This document shows positions 10,971 to 21,836 of a DNA stretch of 64,000 bases, in pieces (position 1 is the first letter of the stretch; every line of letters begins with the position of its first letter). The translations under genes and the position numbers were made by a program. Source of the DNA: Nothopassalora personata (lineage: Eukaryota; Ascomycota; Dothideomycetes; Mycosphaerellales; Mycosphaerellaceae); the NCBI GenBank assembly GCA_033816765.1, contig CM066290.1, forward strand, positions 1,178,001 through 1,242,000. The letters run 5' to 3'. The notes beneath the pieces are model-generated. The model saw only the letters and a program-made list of their open reading frames with translations, was not told where the DNA came from and did no database searches.

Positions 10971-12413
10971 ATGACAAAAGACACACAGTCACGAGTCGGC
11001 GCGAAAACGGCTGCATTCGATGGACTGCGAGGGCTTGCCTGTCTCGTCGTCTTCAACTTCCACTTCCTGTACCCCTACACAAAGACAGTCACTCATGGCT
11101 ATGCCGTGGACCTGGAAGACGTCAACTGGAGACATCCCCACCAACTACCCTTCGTGTGTCTCCTAGTCCGCGGCCGAGCGATGGTCACACTCTTCTTTGC
11201 CATTTCTGGCTATGTCCTAAGCTACAACTTCCTCGCGTCAGCACGTGGCGACCCAACACTTCACGGTATCTCCCACTTGGCCTCATTGACGCTTCGTCGC
11301 TGGATGCGACTGTTTCTTCCAGCCTCGTTTAGCATGCTGCTTGTGTGTTTCGCCACATATTTTGGAGCTTTCGACAGAGGCCGTGCGCTTGCGGATACTG
11401 GATTGGTCACTGGTGCGTGGGAAGAACATCCGCGGAGATTCGATGACTGGGACGAACAATGGAAAGACTTCACTAAAATGTGGTGGTCATGGTCGAATCT
11501 TTGGGAGTGGCGATTCTTCTACAGCGATTATGATCCACATACATGGACAATACCGGTCGAGCTGCGTGGGTCTATGGTACTCTTCATGGTATTGCTCGCA
11601 TCGCTTGGCTTGAAGCAATGGTGGCGTGTTGGTCTTGTCATCCTTGCGGGGATATATTGTTTCTACACGGCCAAATGGCATCTCGCCACCTTCATCGCTG
11701 GTGCTCTCATCGCCGACCTTCACCTCACTTGGCCAAAGAGCGACCTGACTCCTTCAGCCGACGAGAAAGATTCTGAGCTCCCGTCCAACATTGCTAATTC
11801 CGGAATTGCCATTCGAAGGCAACGATTCCTCGCCGCGCGAAGGTATTCCACCATCTTATCGAAGTGGTTCGTGCTCATCGTTGGCCTGTACATCCTCTCA
11901 TTCCCGGACGACAAACCAGAGAAGACTCCTGGCTATATCGCTCTTCACAAATGGACGCCGCCCATGTACCATTACCCGCACCACTTCTGGCATGCTTTCG
12001 CTTCGATTTTCGTAACATGGTCTTGCACGACGATCCCAACAATTCGTGCTACCCTGAGCTGGCCGTCTGCTCAGTATCTGGGCAAGACATCATATGGATT
12101 CTACCTGGTGCACGGACCGATCCTACATTCAGCTGGTTTTGCTTTACAGCCGAAGATCTGGGCAGCTATTGGGAGCGAGACCGTGACGACGTGGTGTTTT
12201 GGGTTGTGTGTTGGCTGGTTGACAATGCTAGGAGTGTCTATAGGCGTCGCGCACTTATTCTGGAAGTTCGTCGATGTGCCGCTGGTCAAGTTGACGAAGA
12301 GGTTTGAGAAGATGGCACGTAGAGAAAAGAGTCTTGCGATTGACAAGTCAGGGTTTGACTTGACTAGGGCTGACAGTGGGCGAGGATGGACTGTGCAGGA
12401 GTACGACCGATAG
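10971..12413 (+). CDS. Acyltransferase-3 family integral membrane protein
   Basis: Predicted 480 residues, intronless. The N-terminal signature FDGLRGLACLVVFNFHFLYPY contains the family His (H31). RGRAMVTLFFAISGYVLSYNF follows, then a series of hydrophobic helices to the end, as in OafA/NodX-like acyltransferases that move acyl groups from a coenzyme-A donor onto sugars, lipids or small molecules. The substrate cannot be read from sequence. The frame is open from a GTG at 10911, but ATG 10971 gives the normal short N-terminus. It converges on the downstream peroxidase gene with about 290 bp between their ends. Function within fungal metabolism is unknown. Confidence 0.85.
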   Translation: MTKDTQSRVGAKTAAFDGLRGLACLVVFNFHFLYPYTKTVTHGYAVDLEDVNWRHPHQLPFVCLLVRGRAMVTLFFAISGYVLSYNFLASARGDPTLHGISHLASLTLRRWMRLFLPASFSMLLVCFATYFGAFDRGRALADTGLVTGAWEEHPRRFDDWDEQWKDFTKMWWSWSNLWEWRFFYSDYDPHTWTIPVELRGSMVLFMVLLASLGLKQWWRVGLVILAGIYCFYTAKWHLATFIAGALIADLHLTWPKSDLTPSADEKDSELPSNIANSGIAIRRQRFLAARRYSTILSKWFVLIVGLYILSFPDDKPEKTPGYIALHKWTPPMYHYPHHFWHAFASIFVTWSCTTIPTIRATLSWPSAQYLGKTSYGFYLVHGPILHSAGFALQPKIWAAIGSETVTTWCFGLCVGWLTMLGVSIGVAHLFWKFVDVPLVKLTKRFEKMARREKSLAIDKSGFDLTRADSGRGWTVQEYDR

Positions 12414-12706
12414 AACCAGACATGGACACTACGAACCTGCTTTGTGGACGTACCCGGAGAACTTGAAGACGTTGGCGATCCTCAGCATTGCAGTGCCATG
12501 GTCGGGTCGAATCACCTCACCATGTTCTGCAGCGAGAAGGGTTTTTGGAGATGCCGGGCGATCGCAACTTAGCAGAATCTTGACTCGGAAGCATCGACAG
12601 GGAGCGTAACGATCAAAGATGATTGGATATCCTTATCATAATGGGTAACGGTGGAAGCTTTCCAATCATCCGAAGCACTGTACAGGAATTTCGCTTCGTA
12701 CATCAT
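12414..12706. other. Short convergent intergenic region
   Basis: Lies between the 3' ends of the plus-strand acyltransferase and the minus-strand peroxidase. It should contain both polyadenylation regions. Nothing else seen. Confidence 0.5.
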
Positions 12707-14073
12707 CTAACCAAGGATACCACCGATGAGGCCCTTGTCTTGAGAAGCCTGCCCCTCGGCTTTGTAAGAAGCACCAGGGAACTGGTCGAAGAACGCAGAA
12801 TTAAAGTCGGCAAGCTCTGGACATCCCAAATTCTCGCTGATGGGACCAAGTTGCTGTGCCAGCCAGCCAGCGACGGAGCCAGCAGCGCCGAGGGCAGGAT
12901 CAAGGGCATCTGGAACACCTTGTTGCGAAGCCTGCAAGAAGAAGCAGGCGCCGTTGTTGCCCTCGGCGAGAGTAGCGAGGTTGAAGACACCACCGGTGAG
13001 GTCGGTAAGCTCGACACCAGCGTAGCTATCGACCTTGCCGGTGTTACCACCGAAGCCGACAATGCCTGGGTACATGGCATTGTTGGTGAGAACGTCCGCG
13101 ACGGTTTCTGGAATGTTGTAGGCATTAGCTGTGGGCCTACGGTACCAGTTCTCTGGGATGCGCTCTTGACCTCTGTTGTGGACGAAGCTACCGGGCTCGC
13201 CGGTGACGGCAAAGAACTGCTTGAGAACGTCGCGGTTGAGGACACCACCTGGGTTCTCGGCGGAGTGGTTGGACATGAAGTTGATCACGAAGTCGTGTGC
13301 GGCTGGAGAGACTAGACCGGCGAATGGGGCCTGGAAGAAGTATGGGTTGTTGGCCTTCGACCATCGGGTGACGTAGTCGGACTGGGCAGCTGCCATATCC
13401 AGGGTGTACTCCTCTCCGAGACCGTACAAGTGCTCCCAAGATCGCATCTGGAAGACACCGACTTTGCCGTCGTTCAAGTATGCGTCTCCACGGACGATGG
13501 ATGCATCAGACTCGTACTGGTTGTGTGTACCTGCAATTCCGGTGGGTGTACCAGTCAGAAGGGGGACCGCCGACTGGTAGGCGCCTCCAATCGACCATGT
13601 TCCGGCAACTGGGTCACCGGCAATGGCGATAGACAGGACCGCCAAGAAGATGGCAAGATCTGGGGACATGCCGTAAGCTTGAGCAAGGCCGGTCGTTGTC
13701 TGTTCTATAGTGACGAGGCCACTCCGAGGTATAAAGGCGTGGTTGCTAGCCGCATTCACTGGTTCCGACACGTCAGTAATGTTGGAGTACAATTGGAGGT
13801 CACGGCAGTCTTACGTCCAGGGCATTGTCCTCTAATGTCACCCGCGCCTGGAGATCTGAACTCATGGCCACTTCCTTGCCTCACGTCCACAAACTGCTCT
13901 TGTGCGTTGAATCCAGCAGGTGGTTGCGACGTGTTTGGACGGCCTGACCGGAAGGTCGGTTGCCTTGGCGCGGGCTCAACACGCTTCTGCAGTCTGTCGC
14001 TCGCCTCCATAGCCCACGGGTAGGCGGTTGCCATTGGCAGAGCGGCAAGGAGAACGTTGCGTGTCTGAACCAT
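12707..14073 (-). CDS. Secreted heme-thiolate peroxidase (chloroperoxidase/peroxygenase-like)
   Basis: Predicted 436 residues in two exons, 14073-13815 and 13758-12707. The 56-bp intron has a GTAAGA donor, CTGAC branch and CCAG acceptor (phase 1). The join creates PGAGDIRGQCPG-LNAASNHAFIPRSG, the heme-binding start of the family. Cys84 is the expected proximal heme ligand, although the usual PCP motif reads QCP. The distal acid motif is YESDASIVRGD, with E169 the likely catalytic Glu; most relatives have His or Gly between Glu and Asp. The N-terminus is a signal peptide (VLLAALPMATAYPWA) followed by a dibasic KR that could be a propeptide site. This family uses peroxide to halogenate or oxygenate organic substrates outside the cell. 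The substrate is unknown. Confidence 0.88.
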
Positions 14074-15329
14074 GATGGCTATCCGAAGGTGTATGTCGGA
14101 TGGATGTCGGTCTTGGAGGAGTGGGAGTCAGTAGAGAATTAGGGGCGGGGACTGTCCTTATATCCATGCCGCCCCTGCGCGATATGGCTCAAGGGTGGTG
14201 TGAAGTACAACTGTACGGTCGTCGATCAACACGACGAGCCAATGCTAGAACTACGGCAAATCTTGCATGGCTGGTGACTTGTTCTCACTTCCTTACGGAG
14301 TTGACCTGGAAAAGCAGCAGGCAGACAGCCTTGGCAGCAGGGTAGAAGTGAAAGCTGCTCGGGAAATGTCCAGATGGGCAGCTCAAGTCGCAGATCAGGA
14401 AAGTCACGGCAACAGATTCGCCATGTCCAGAATCAGGAGCTTGCGCCTTCTTCCTGATGGCGCATGATCGACAGTGGACAAAGTACCTAGCGGTTTGGCA
14501 AGTTGAGCACCAGCAACGTCCTCCTTTCGAGACTGTTACATGTACTCCATGGCGATATCCTTCGAGGCATCGACGAACATGCGCTCACTAGGTCATAGTC
14601 CTGGCTCAGATACCTTCTTCGAGACAGGCCAATTCCAAGCAGGGCGCTTTCGGAGTGGCGACATGGAATCTAGATCGCCTCTTGCAGCCAAGCAAGTCGC
14701 AGGGTCCAGCGAGCTGTACGCTTTAAAGATATGCTTAATACGGCGCAATGCGCAATCTTGCAATTTTCTGCTTAGCCTGTCAGCGTCGAGCATTTCACGT
14801 TTAGTCAGTTCCGTATGTACCGGTTTTGCCGCGTCTGAGGCGCCCGTACATAGGTCAGTGGCTTTGATTCGCGAGCTGTTGCGCCTGTCGCCAAGAGGTT
14901 ACAATGCTACTGTCCAGTCTTTCGTAGACTTGGCAAGAGAATGTGCGTTCGCTCTACGGCCGATCAGCACGGATAGTTCAGGATGGGATGCACGCTAGCA
15001 GTATTTGCGGGGGAAAACTGGGGAATGGTGTAATGTGAATGAACGTGCGGTGCTTGACCAATTATGCTCTAGTAGCTTGCTGCATTTCTTCGAAGGCGCA
15101 CGCGCTTCGCCTTGCACGGACTGGTAAGCATTTCGACTTCAGGAATGTCCGGTCAAGATTTGCGACAATCGCCTAGAGAAGCTATGAAATTCGAAAGGAT
15201 CGCTCTCGAGACACAGGTGTCATTGATGCGTGCGAATTCGCTCCAGTGCCTCGGCTAGCGCATTGGCCTTTGAATCAATGAGTCCAGGTATTTTCTACAT
15301 CATCAGCCACCCTACAGTTCGGTATCCGT
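14074..15329. other. Intergenic region with an unresolved minus-strand frame
   Basis: Contains the peroxidase promoter. A minus-strand frame is open from 14905 to 14593 (about 104 codons, ending in TGA) and reads like a soluble protein (LDADRLSRKLQDCALRRIKHIF). A second short frame, 14966-14868, lies just upstream. I could not join them with a consistent intron or recognise a family, so no gene is called. This may be a decayed gene. Confidence 0.35.
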
Positions 15330-15860
15330 ACATGCAGTCATGTTAAATGTACTACTACTCACACTCTGAGTATCGGGAGTGGCGGGTGATTGATTTGTGC
15401 CTGCTGTGACCGGAGCCGTTGTAGCAGGCTCGTCGTCACAAATTTGGTCCGCAAACTCCGAGACGTTGTGTTTGCGCTTTTTGAAGAGCAGGAGTGCATC
15501 TTCCAGGTCTTGGCACTGTCTTCGGCATCCACAGGGAAGAAATAGCGATGCTACCAAATGTAGCTCTGAAGCTCTTCTTCTCCGCCAATTGAGATGCAAA
15601 ACTTTCTGCAAGCTGCTCAAGGTTGTAGTCCGTGCTGATTTTGCTTGTCTGGCCTGCTGAAGGTATGCAAGAACATTGTGCGCATGATCCCGTGCGAAGT
15701 ATTGCTAAACAATATCTTCTTGTCGATCCGCCCAGGTCGAACCAAAGCGGGATCGAGCGACAAGTGCTGTATGAGGGAAGTGTGTCGGGCATATTGGAAG
15801 CGTTGCAAGCCATTGCCATGAGGACTTTGAGATGGTCGCTCGACCGGCGTTGCCACTGCT
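15330..15860 (-). pseudogene. BCS1-like AAA ATPase fragment, frameshifted
   Basis: Minus-strand translation near 15760-15640 gives SLDPALVRPGRIDKKILF followed by SNTSHGIMRTMFLHTF. This is the sensor/arginine part of fungal Bcs1-type AAA ATPases, which usually read LDPALIRPGRVDKKV.F. The next segment (LEQLAESFASQL, then EELQSYIW in another frame) matches the expected C-terminal helical region but only by switching frames and passing a stop. The upstream Walker A/B part is not recognisable. Yeast Bcs1 translocates Rieske protein in mitochondria; fungal paralogues are numerous and often of unknown role. The fragment is too broken to be functional. Confidence 0.6.
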
Positions 15861-16433
15861 GTTTTGCCCGTCGAGGCATCATTCGCGGGCAGGCCATCAT
15901 GGCCGTGGTCCTGTCACTGGTGGATCAGTGAATACCGACGAAATCATGATGCGGATGGATGGAACGATGTGCTCGGACAGGAGCAGCTGTGCAGTCGAGC
16001 GGCGGCAAGGACTCTCCTTAGTCGTGCAACTGCGAGCGACATCAGTTGCAGAGAGTCAAATGCAGACGCCGTTGCATTAGCAATACTGTTATTGTAGTAT
16101 CTTCTGAGTGAGCGAGTCATGATTGTGTTGCAGGCGGCTATTTATTGTCGAGACTCGTGAGCTATACTGCTATAGTACGGTTGGAGGCATTACTCGGGGA
16201 ACAGTGCCGGCGGAAGCTTTACCTGCCGCTTCTGCAACACCCGTCTTGGGATACTTTGCATGCAAGTCATCCTCATATGAGATGCTATACGAGCAGAGGG
16301 GACTCGCTGGTTGTTGCAGAGACGCCGGCCCTTGGAGCCTGCGCATCGGTCGATGGAATGGCTTGCAGCAACCAGCACAGTGGGTGGCTATGCGTCCTGG
16401 TCGGCGGCTTGAGGGCTTCACACGTGGTGATTT
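15861..16433. other. Left flank of the old Copia insertion
   Basis: Non-RIP host sequence with only short overlapping frames and no recognised family. It may be further remains of the BCS1-like gene, but nothing confirms this. Confidence 0.35.
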
Positions 16434-16438
16434 CGTGG

Positions 16439-16687
16439 TGTAAAGCGCCAGGATGATGCATAGGTAGCAGGTTTTGAGGGTGACATAACCTGATTGAGTG
16501 TGGTAATTACTTGTTCTTGGGAAATGAGATTAGGCACCTGAATTACAGGGATTGAGGGCCTCTTATTAAAAGAAGACTTATATAAGCACCTTAAGGGTGC
16601 TACTACTTGTAATAAACATGGTTTTTCATACCCTGATTTCTAGACTTAATACCCTAGTTCCAAACTTCTATCTCCACTAGTTTTATA
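16439..16687 (+). repeat. 5' LTR of old Copia element
   Basis: 249 bp. It differs from the 3' LTR (29421-29669) at 12 positions by eye, all of C-to-T at CpA or its complement. The final TTCACA reads TTTATA here. Confidence 0.93.
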
Positions 16688-16701
16688 GTTATAAGCCCGA
16701 G
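16688..16701 (+). other. Primer binding site, half-tRNA-iMet type
   Basis: GTTATAAGCCCGAG directly follows the 5' LTR. Undoing one TpG-to-TpA change gives GTTATGAGCCCGAG, which resembles the complement of the initiator-tRNA anticodon arm used for half-tRNA priming by Copia-type elements. Confidence 0.55.
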
Positions 16702-19700
16702 TTAAGCAACTTAGGGTCTCTATTCAGAATTGTATATATCTATTAGACCTAATCGAGGTACATAATAGACCTTAGGCAATACCTTTAGGACTACCCGTCC
16801 GCTACGACAATAAAGGAACTAAACTGCTATAATCCCTCTATGTTTAATGACTTCTACCTTTAGACTTAGGCTAAAGCAGTTAGAATAGACTTATAGAAGT
16901 ATATAGAAGGGAAGTTATAGGACGGTACGACAACCTAGGAAATAGATCTCGATCTATTGCCTAAACCTTAGGAACCAGTTATAGGCCCTCTGCTAAACCC
17001 TCCTACTAAAGACGATAATGCAGCTGCATAGACCCTATTTAGCAGAATCAGCACATCGTACAACCTCCGGTATACGATATACAGGGATTAGAAGAAAGAA
17101 TACGAGGACTTTGTAACTCGTAAACGCTCCCTAAAATCCTACTTCGAGAGGACTATTCTACAAATGTACCTTAACGACCTTCTTAGCCGACTAGATACCC
17201 TCTCTACTTGGTGGACATACATTAAAGCTAAACTAGAGCCTAAGACTAAGAGTAGAAGGGTGATTCTTTAGAGCTAACACAATAAGCTTATAAAGGGACC
17301 TAAGAGTAAGAATATCGACCAATTTCTTATAAAGTGGCTCGAGCTTAACCAAAAGCTTAGACAGAGGGGCTATCTACTTGCCCTATACATAAAAGATAAC
17401 CTATGCCGTATAATTAAGGACACTATCGATATAGCTAAAGGCAGAATTATTGCGGAATTAAGCAAAGACCTTAAAGACGCTATTTAGAGGTGTCTTAAGT
17501 TTACTAGAAGGAACCCTAGCAAGTACAAGGCAAATAGCAACACTAAGAAGAGCAACTTATTTGCTATATTAGGGGATTAATAGACTACTAGTTATCCCCT
17601 AGAAAAGACAACGAGGGATCGCCTAAGGCGAACATGTGCTAAAATAACTAGAAAACCTCCTAATAAAGCATGCCTATTCCTTAGAAAATGCAATATCGTT
17701 AATTATAACTTACGACTACCCTAGGAAAGCATAGACAATACCTAGAAAGGTTAGCTAAAGACCTACCGCAAGTATCTAAGGGACAATCCTCAGTTCTACA
17801 AGCGCTAGGCAAGTAGATATAAGGATCCTAAGGCCCTTAAACTTATAAAGGATCTTTAGTCTAACTCTAACAAAGACTAAAGAACAGAGGGAACGGATTC
17901 GAGACCTAGAGGGTTATACGGACTACGCGCAATCAAGACCTAGGGAGTATACTCCTCTAACAACTTATTGGAGGAGGACTCCTAGCTGCTAGATAGGGGG
18001 TCTAACGTACATATAATCAATGAACCTACGAAGGCCGAATTTACCCTAGAATCAATCCCTAAGGATACACTAGTCTACGCAGCGGCTACTACCCTTCGAG
18101 GAGTAGTTAAGGGTACCGCAAAGGTCCGTATTAAGTTACTAGATAGACACCTAGTCACCTTAAACCTTAAGAATACCCTCTATATTCTAGGATTTTACTG
18201 CAATATTATCTCACTCCCTTAAATGCGAAAGAAAGGTCTATTCTTAGACGAGCGTACAGATATTTAGTATAATAGAAACAATACTAGGGTAGCAAAGGTC
18301 TATAGATTAGGGGATCTGCCATACCTAAATGTAGATACTCTAGTAAAAGGAGACCCTATAACGATTACTAAGTGGCCTATATCCGAAGATGGTACCCCAC
18401 TTTTAGTTATAGAGGCTCTGAAATAACAATTAAGGAGCGTAGTAATGGCTAGGAGCCGTATGCCCCTACCTATAGTACCGAGAACAATGAAGGACTACTA
18501 TAAGGTCCTTAGACACCCTAGGCTAGAGCGTATAATGCACCTACAAGACGTAGTAAAGGGCATTAAGATTATAGGATTAGAGGAACCACCTAAAACCAAC
18601 GAGTGCGAATCTTATGCCCTCTTAAAAGGACATAAGAGGATATCTCGAAGGTCTAGGATCAAGATACGACCTCCGTCGATACTTAAGGACATCTTAATTA
18701 ACCTTATAGAATTCGATGTAGGGTATAATAGGGATCGATATACCTTCTATACTAGCGATAAGGATATAGGACTTCAATTTAACTAGAATTTTCCTCGAAG
18801 AACCTAGGAGAACGTAATAGAGGCATACCTAGAACTTACAAGGTTCATTCGATCCTTTAGAAGGTCACTTACCGTACTATATTTAGACAACGACAAGGCC
18901 TACGGGGTAGTATTAAGTCTTAGCTACTAAGAGACGGGGTTACTTAGAAACTAACTGCCCCCTATATGCCCGCTTAGGACCTAGTAGAAATATCCGGAAA
19001 GCACTTAATTATTACTGCTAGGGCATTGACATTGTTAGCAGGCCTACCTTTAAACCTATAGCCTAAGATCGTTACAACAGCTGCTTACCTTATAAACAGA
19101 ACACCATCTAAGAAGTTAGGCTAGAGGACCCCATTTAAAGCAGCTACGGGCATTAAGCTAAGCCTTGCTTACATCTATAAAATAGGTTCTAGGGCATACG
19201 CTTACAAGACGAATAAGAAAGAACGCCTACGCGCCTACAAAATAGATTCTCGATGCTACATCGGTTACTTAGTTGGATTTGAAGGTCACAACATCTACCG
19301 AATCTAGATACTATCCTATAGACAAGTTATAAGATCTAGGGATGTTACCTTTAATAAGAAGTTGAGGTACGAGGGCCTATACGACGTTAACCTTAGACTA
19401 GCTATTTAAGATAACAAGAGACTTCTATATAACGTAGAACCTCTAAGGCTAGCCTATAAGGGACAATTTAAGGAATTGCTATTAGCAATTGACCTTTTGA
19501 CTACCCCTTAAGCTTAGGGGGTGGGGGACAGCATACCTTAAGAAGAGGTAGATAAGGAAATCCCATATAATAATCCGATTAAAATGAGGGAATCGGAATT
19601 TAATTATTAATGGATACACCCCTAAACTTTGCAACCAGATCCGCAAATAGGTCTAGAAACCTAACTCTAGCTGTTTAGACTATTCGTTCCTCTAGGGGAT

Positions 19701-21338
19701 ATATATAAGTCAAGAGGATTGATTAGACCTAGACCTGAAACTCTAGACTCTAAGGATATCTACGACACAATCTATTAGAACAAGAAACCGAGGTACGACG
19801 AAGAACGAGTACACTCGATTCTTGCTATTAAAAGGATCAAAGTCTTAGCTACTCTCTCGAAGGGACCTTAAGAGAGTAATACCTCAACTATATCGTCTAA
19901 AACAACCGGAACAGGGAACACACTACCCCCTAAACTAAAGCGATAGAAGGACCTTAACACACACCCTTATAGGGAAGCATTTAGGGCAGCAAGTGTTAAA
20001 GAATTTAAGAAGCAATTCACGACAAACACCCTGTCTTAGTGTAATAAGGTCGAAGTAGTAGGACACCCGATAACGTTAATAACTTAGGTATAGAAATACA
20101 AGCTTAACCAAAACGTAGAACTCCTAAAATGTAAGGCTCGAGTGTACGCTCGAGGCGATTAAAAGGACGCTATAGGGGAAACCTACGTAGCAACCCTTTA
20201 TACAAGACTCTTTAGGTATATAATAGCCCTAGTAGCCTATTTTGACCTTAAGACACTATAGATGGACGCCGTAAACGCGTTTCTCAATGCCCCTATGCTA
20301 TCGCCAGTATACATGTATGCCCCTAAAGGATTCAAGAAGGAAGGAAAACTTCTAAGGTGCTATAAAGCCCTTTACGGATTTAAGGAGTCCCCTCTGCTAT
20401 AGTATTTAGAGCTTAAAAACACCCTTAACGACCTCGGCCTATCTGAAGTTACGGACTGTCTCTTTATTAATAGGGAATTTTCAGTCCTAGTTTTCTTCTA
20501 TATGGATAATATTTGCTTTACTTAGCCCTTAAAATCCGAATTAAGAGCTAAGGAGCTTATTTAAGGACTAACTAACAAATACGAGATAAAGGTGATAGGA
20601 CCTATTAAATGGTTCTACGGAATTTACTTTACTCGCAATCGTTAATAGCGGATCCTTAAACTTAATTAGAAGGCCTATATCGAGAAGATTAGTTATCGCT
20701 ACGGTATCTTAAGACCGGAGAAGAGGATTGAAACTCCCCTACCAGGGGGATATATCGGCCTTAGAAATGAACTTTAGGCCACTACGGAAGAGATTAACGT
20801 TTACAGGTCCTAAGTAGGATCGGTGAACTTCGCAGTAGTGGAAACGCGCCCTAATATATCCTTTTTAGTCTCTCTTCTTTCTTAGTACCTAACTAACCCT
20901 ACAAAGGAGGCTCTTAGGGTAGTGAGACACTTAATTTAATACCTTCTCTACACTATAGATTATTCGATTAAGTACTACGGCCTACCTAAACCCTCGGACT
21001 CAACGCTACCAGAATTCTATAGGGCCTTAGATGCCTCATTTACCGACGATAAGGAAACTCGCAGATTAAGTAAGGCCTTTGTCTTTTTCCTTTTTAAGGG
21101 GATTATCGACTAGAGAGCAGTTAAGTAGGGAATGGTCACGAAATTAAGCACTGAATTAGAGCTATATGCCCTTAGTCACGCCGCCTTAGAGGTCCTATAG
21201 TAGGATAGGCTCTTTAGTGCAGTTACCCTTAAATTGGAGAATCGGATACTACTATACTATAATAACTAGTAGACTATAAGGATTGTTAAGACCCTAAATG
21301 GTAGAATTAATACTAAGATAAGGCATGTAGACGTCTAA
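16702..21338 (+). pseudogene. RIP-inactivated Copia gag-pol (first part)
   Basis: No long frame survives except 18445-18786, which covers the pre-integrase/zinc-binding region (HPRLERIMHL...GHKRISRR). Reading RIP stops as Gln shows, in order: gag (about 16.8-17.7 kb); a protease-like LLDRGSNVHI near 17990; integrase (18.4-19.4 kb); reverse transcriptase (20.1-20.7 kb, with ALYGFKESPLL and an active site now YMDNI); and RNase H up to the gypsy insertion. YMDNI is one TpG-to-TpA step from YMDDI. The element cannot encode its own enzymes. Confidence 0.85.
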
Positions 21339-21535
21339 TGTTAAGGGGATGTCGTAATGTATAGCACGCCTACGACCTACTAGTCGTAGATGAACTAATT
21401 CTTACCTTTTGTTCAAGACGCATCGCGCGTCGTAAGGTGTACTTATACGTGTTACGTACGGCTTAGTAGCCGGTCGCGACCGTATGTTACATATAAGGCT
21501 ACATGTAGGGGTTAGCTACTAGGCTACCCCTTACA
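21339..21535 (-). repeat. 3' LTR of nested gypsy element
   Basis: 197 bp, at the left side because the element is reversed. Seven differences from the other LTR by eye; six are of RIP type. Confidence 0.92.
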
Positions 21536-21708
21536 ATTGCCTCCCCTCCCGTGCGAGCTGTCCTTAGCTCGCTAGTTGCTACGTAGAGGCTCCTATATAC
21601 TTCTAGAACTATAGTTACTATACGGCCTATATGCGGGTTGCGTGCGTGTCGTTATGTAGGTGTAGGTGAGTAAGGCTTAGTTACTATACCGACGTAGCTA
21701 GTTAGGGG

Positions 21709-21715
21709 TATAAAA
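21709..21715 (+). promoter_or_regulatory. TATA box of the antisense gene
   Basis: TATAAAA, about 120 bp upstream of the ATG at 21837, pointing opposite to gag-pol. It lies outside the LTR. Since RIP creates TA dinucleotides, chance origin is possible. Confidence 0.45.
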
Positions 21716-21836
21716 CTCTAGCCTAACCTAGCCCTTTCTTAGCACGCTCCCTAGCTTATTACCTTCGCTACACTACTACTACGCACCCGTACCGCACTAT
21801 TATCGTAAGCGCCTCGCTAGCATCATTATTATTATT

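Noticed and set aside
12623..13315. 230-codon plus-strand frame antisense to the peroxidase
   Set aside because: Shadow of a codon-biased gene. The minus strand has family motifs and a good intron.
14593..14905. Small minus-strand gene
   Set aside because: Reads like protein but could not be joined to an upstream exon in frame and matches no family I recognise. Left as an unresolved frame.
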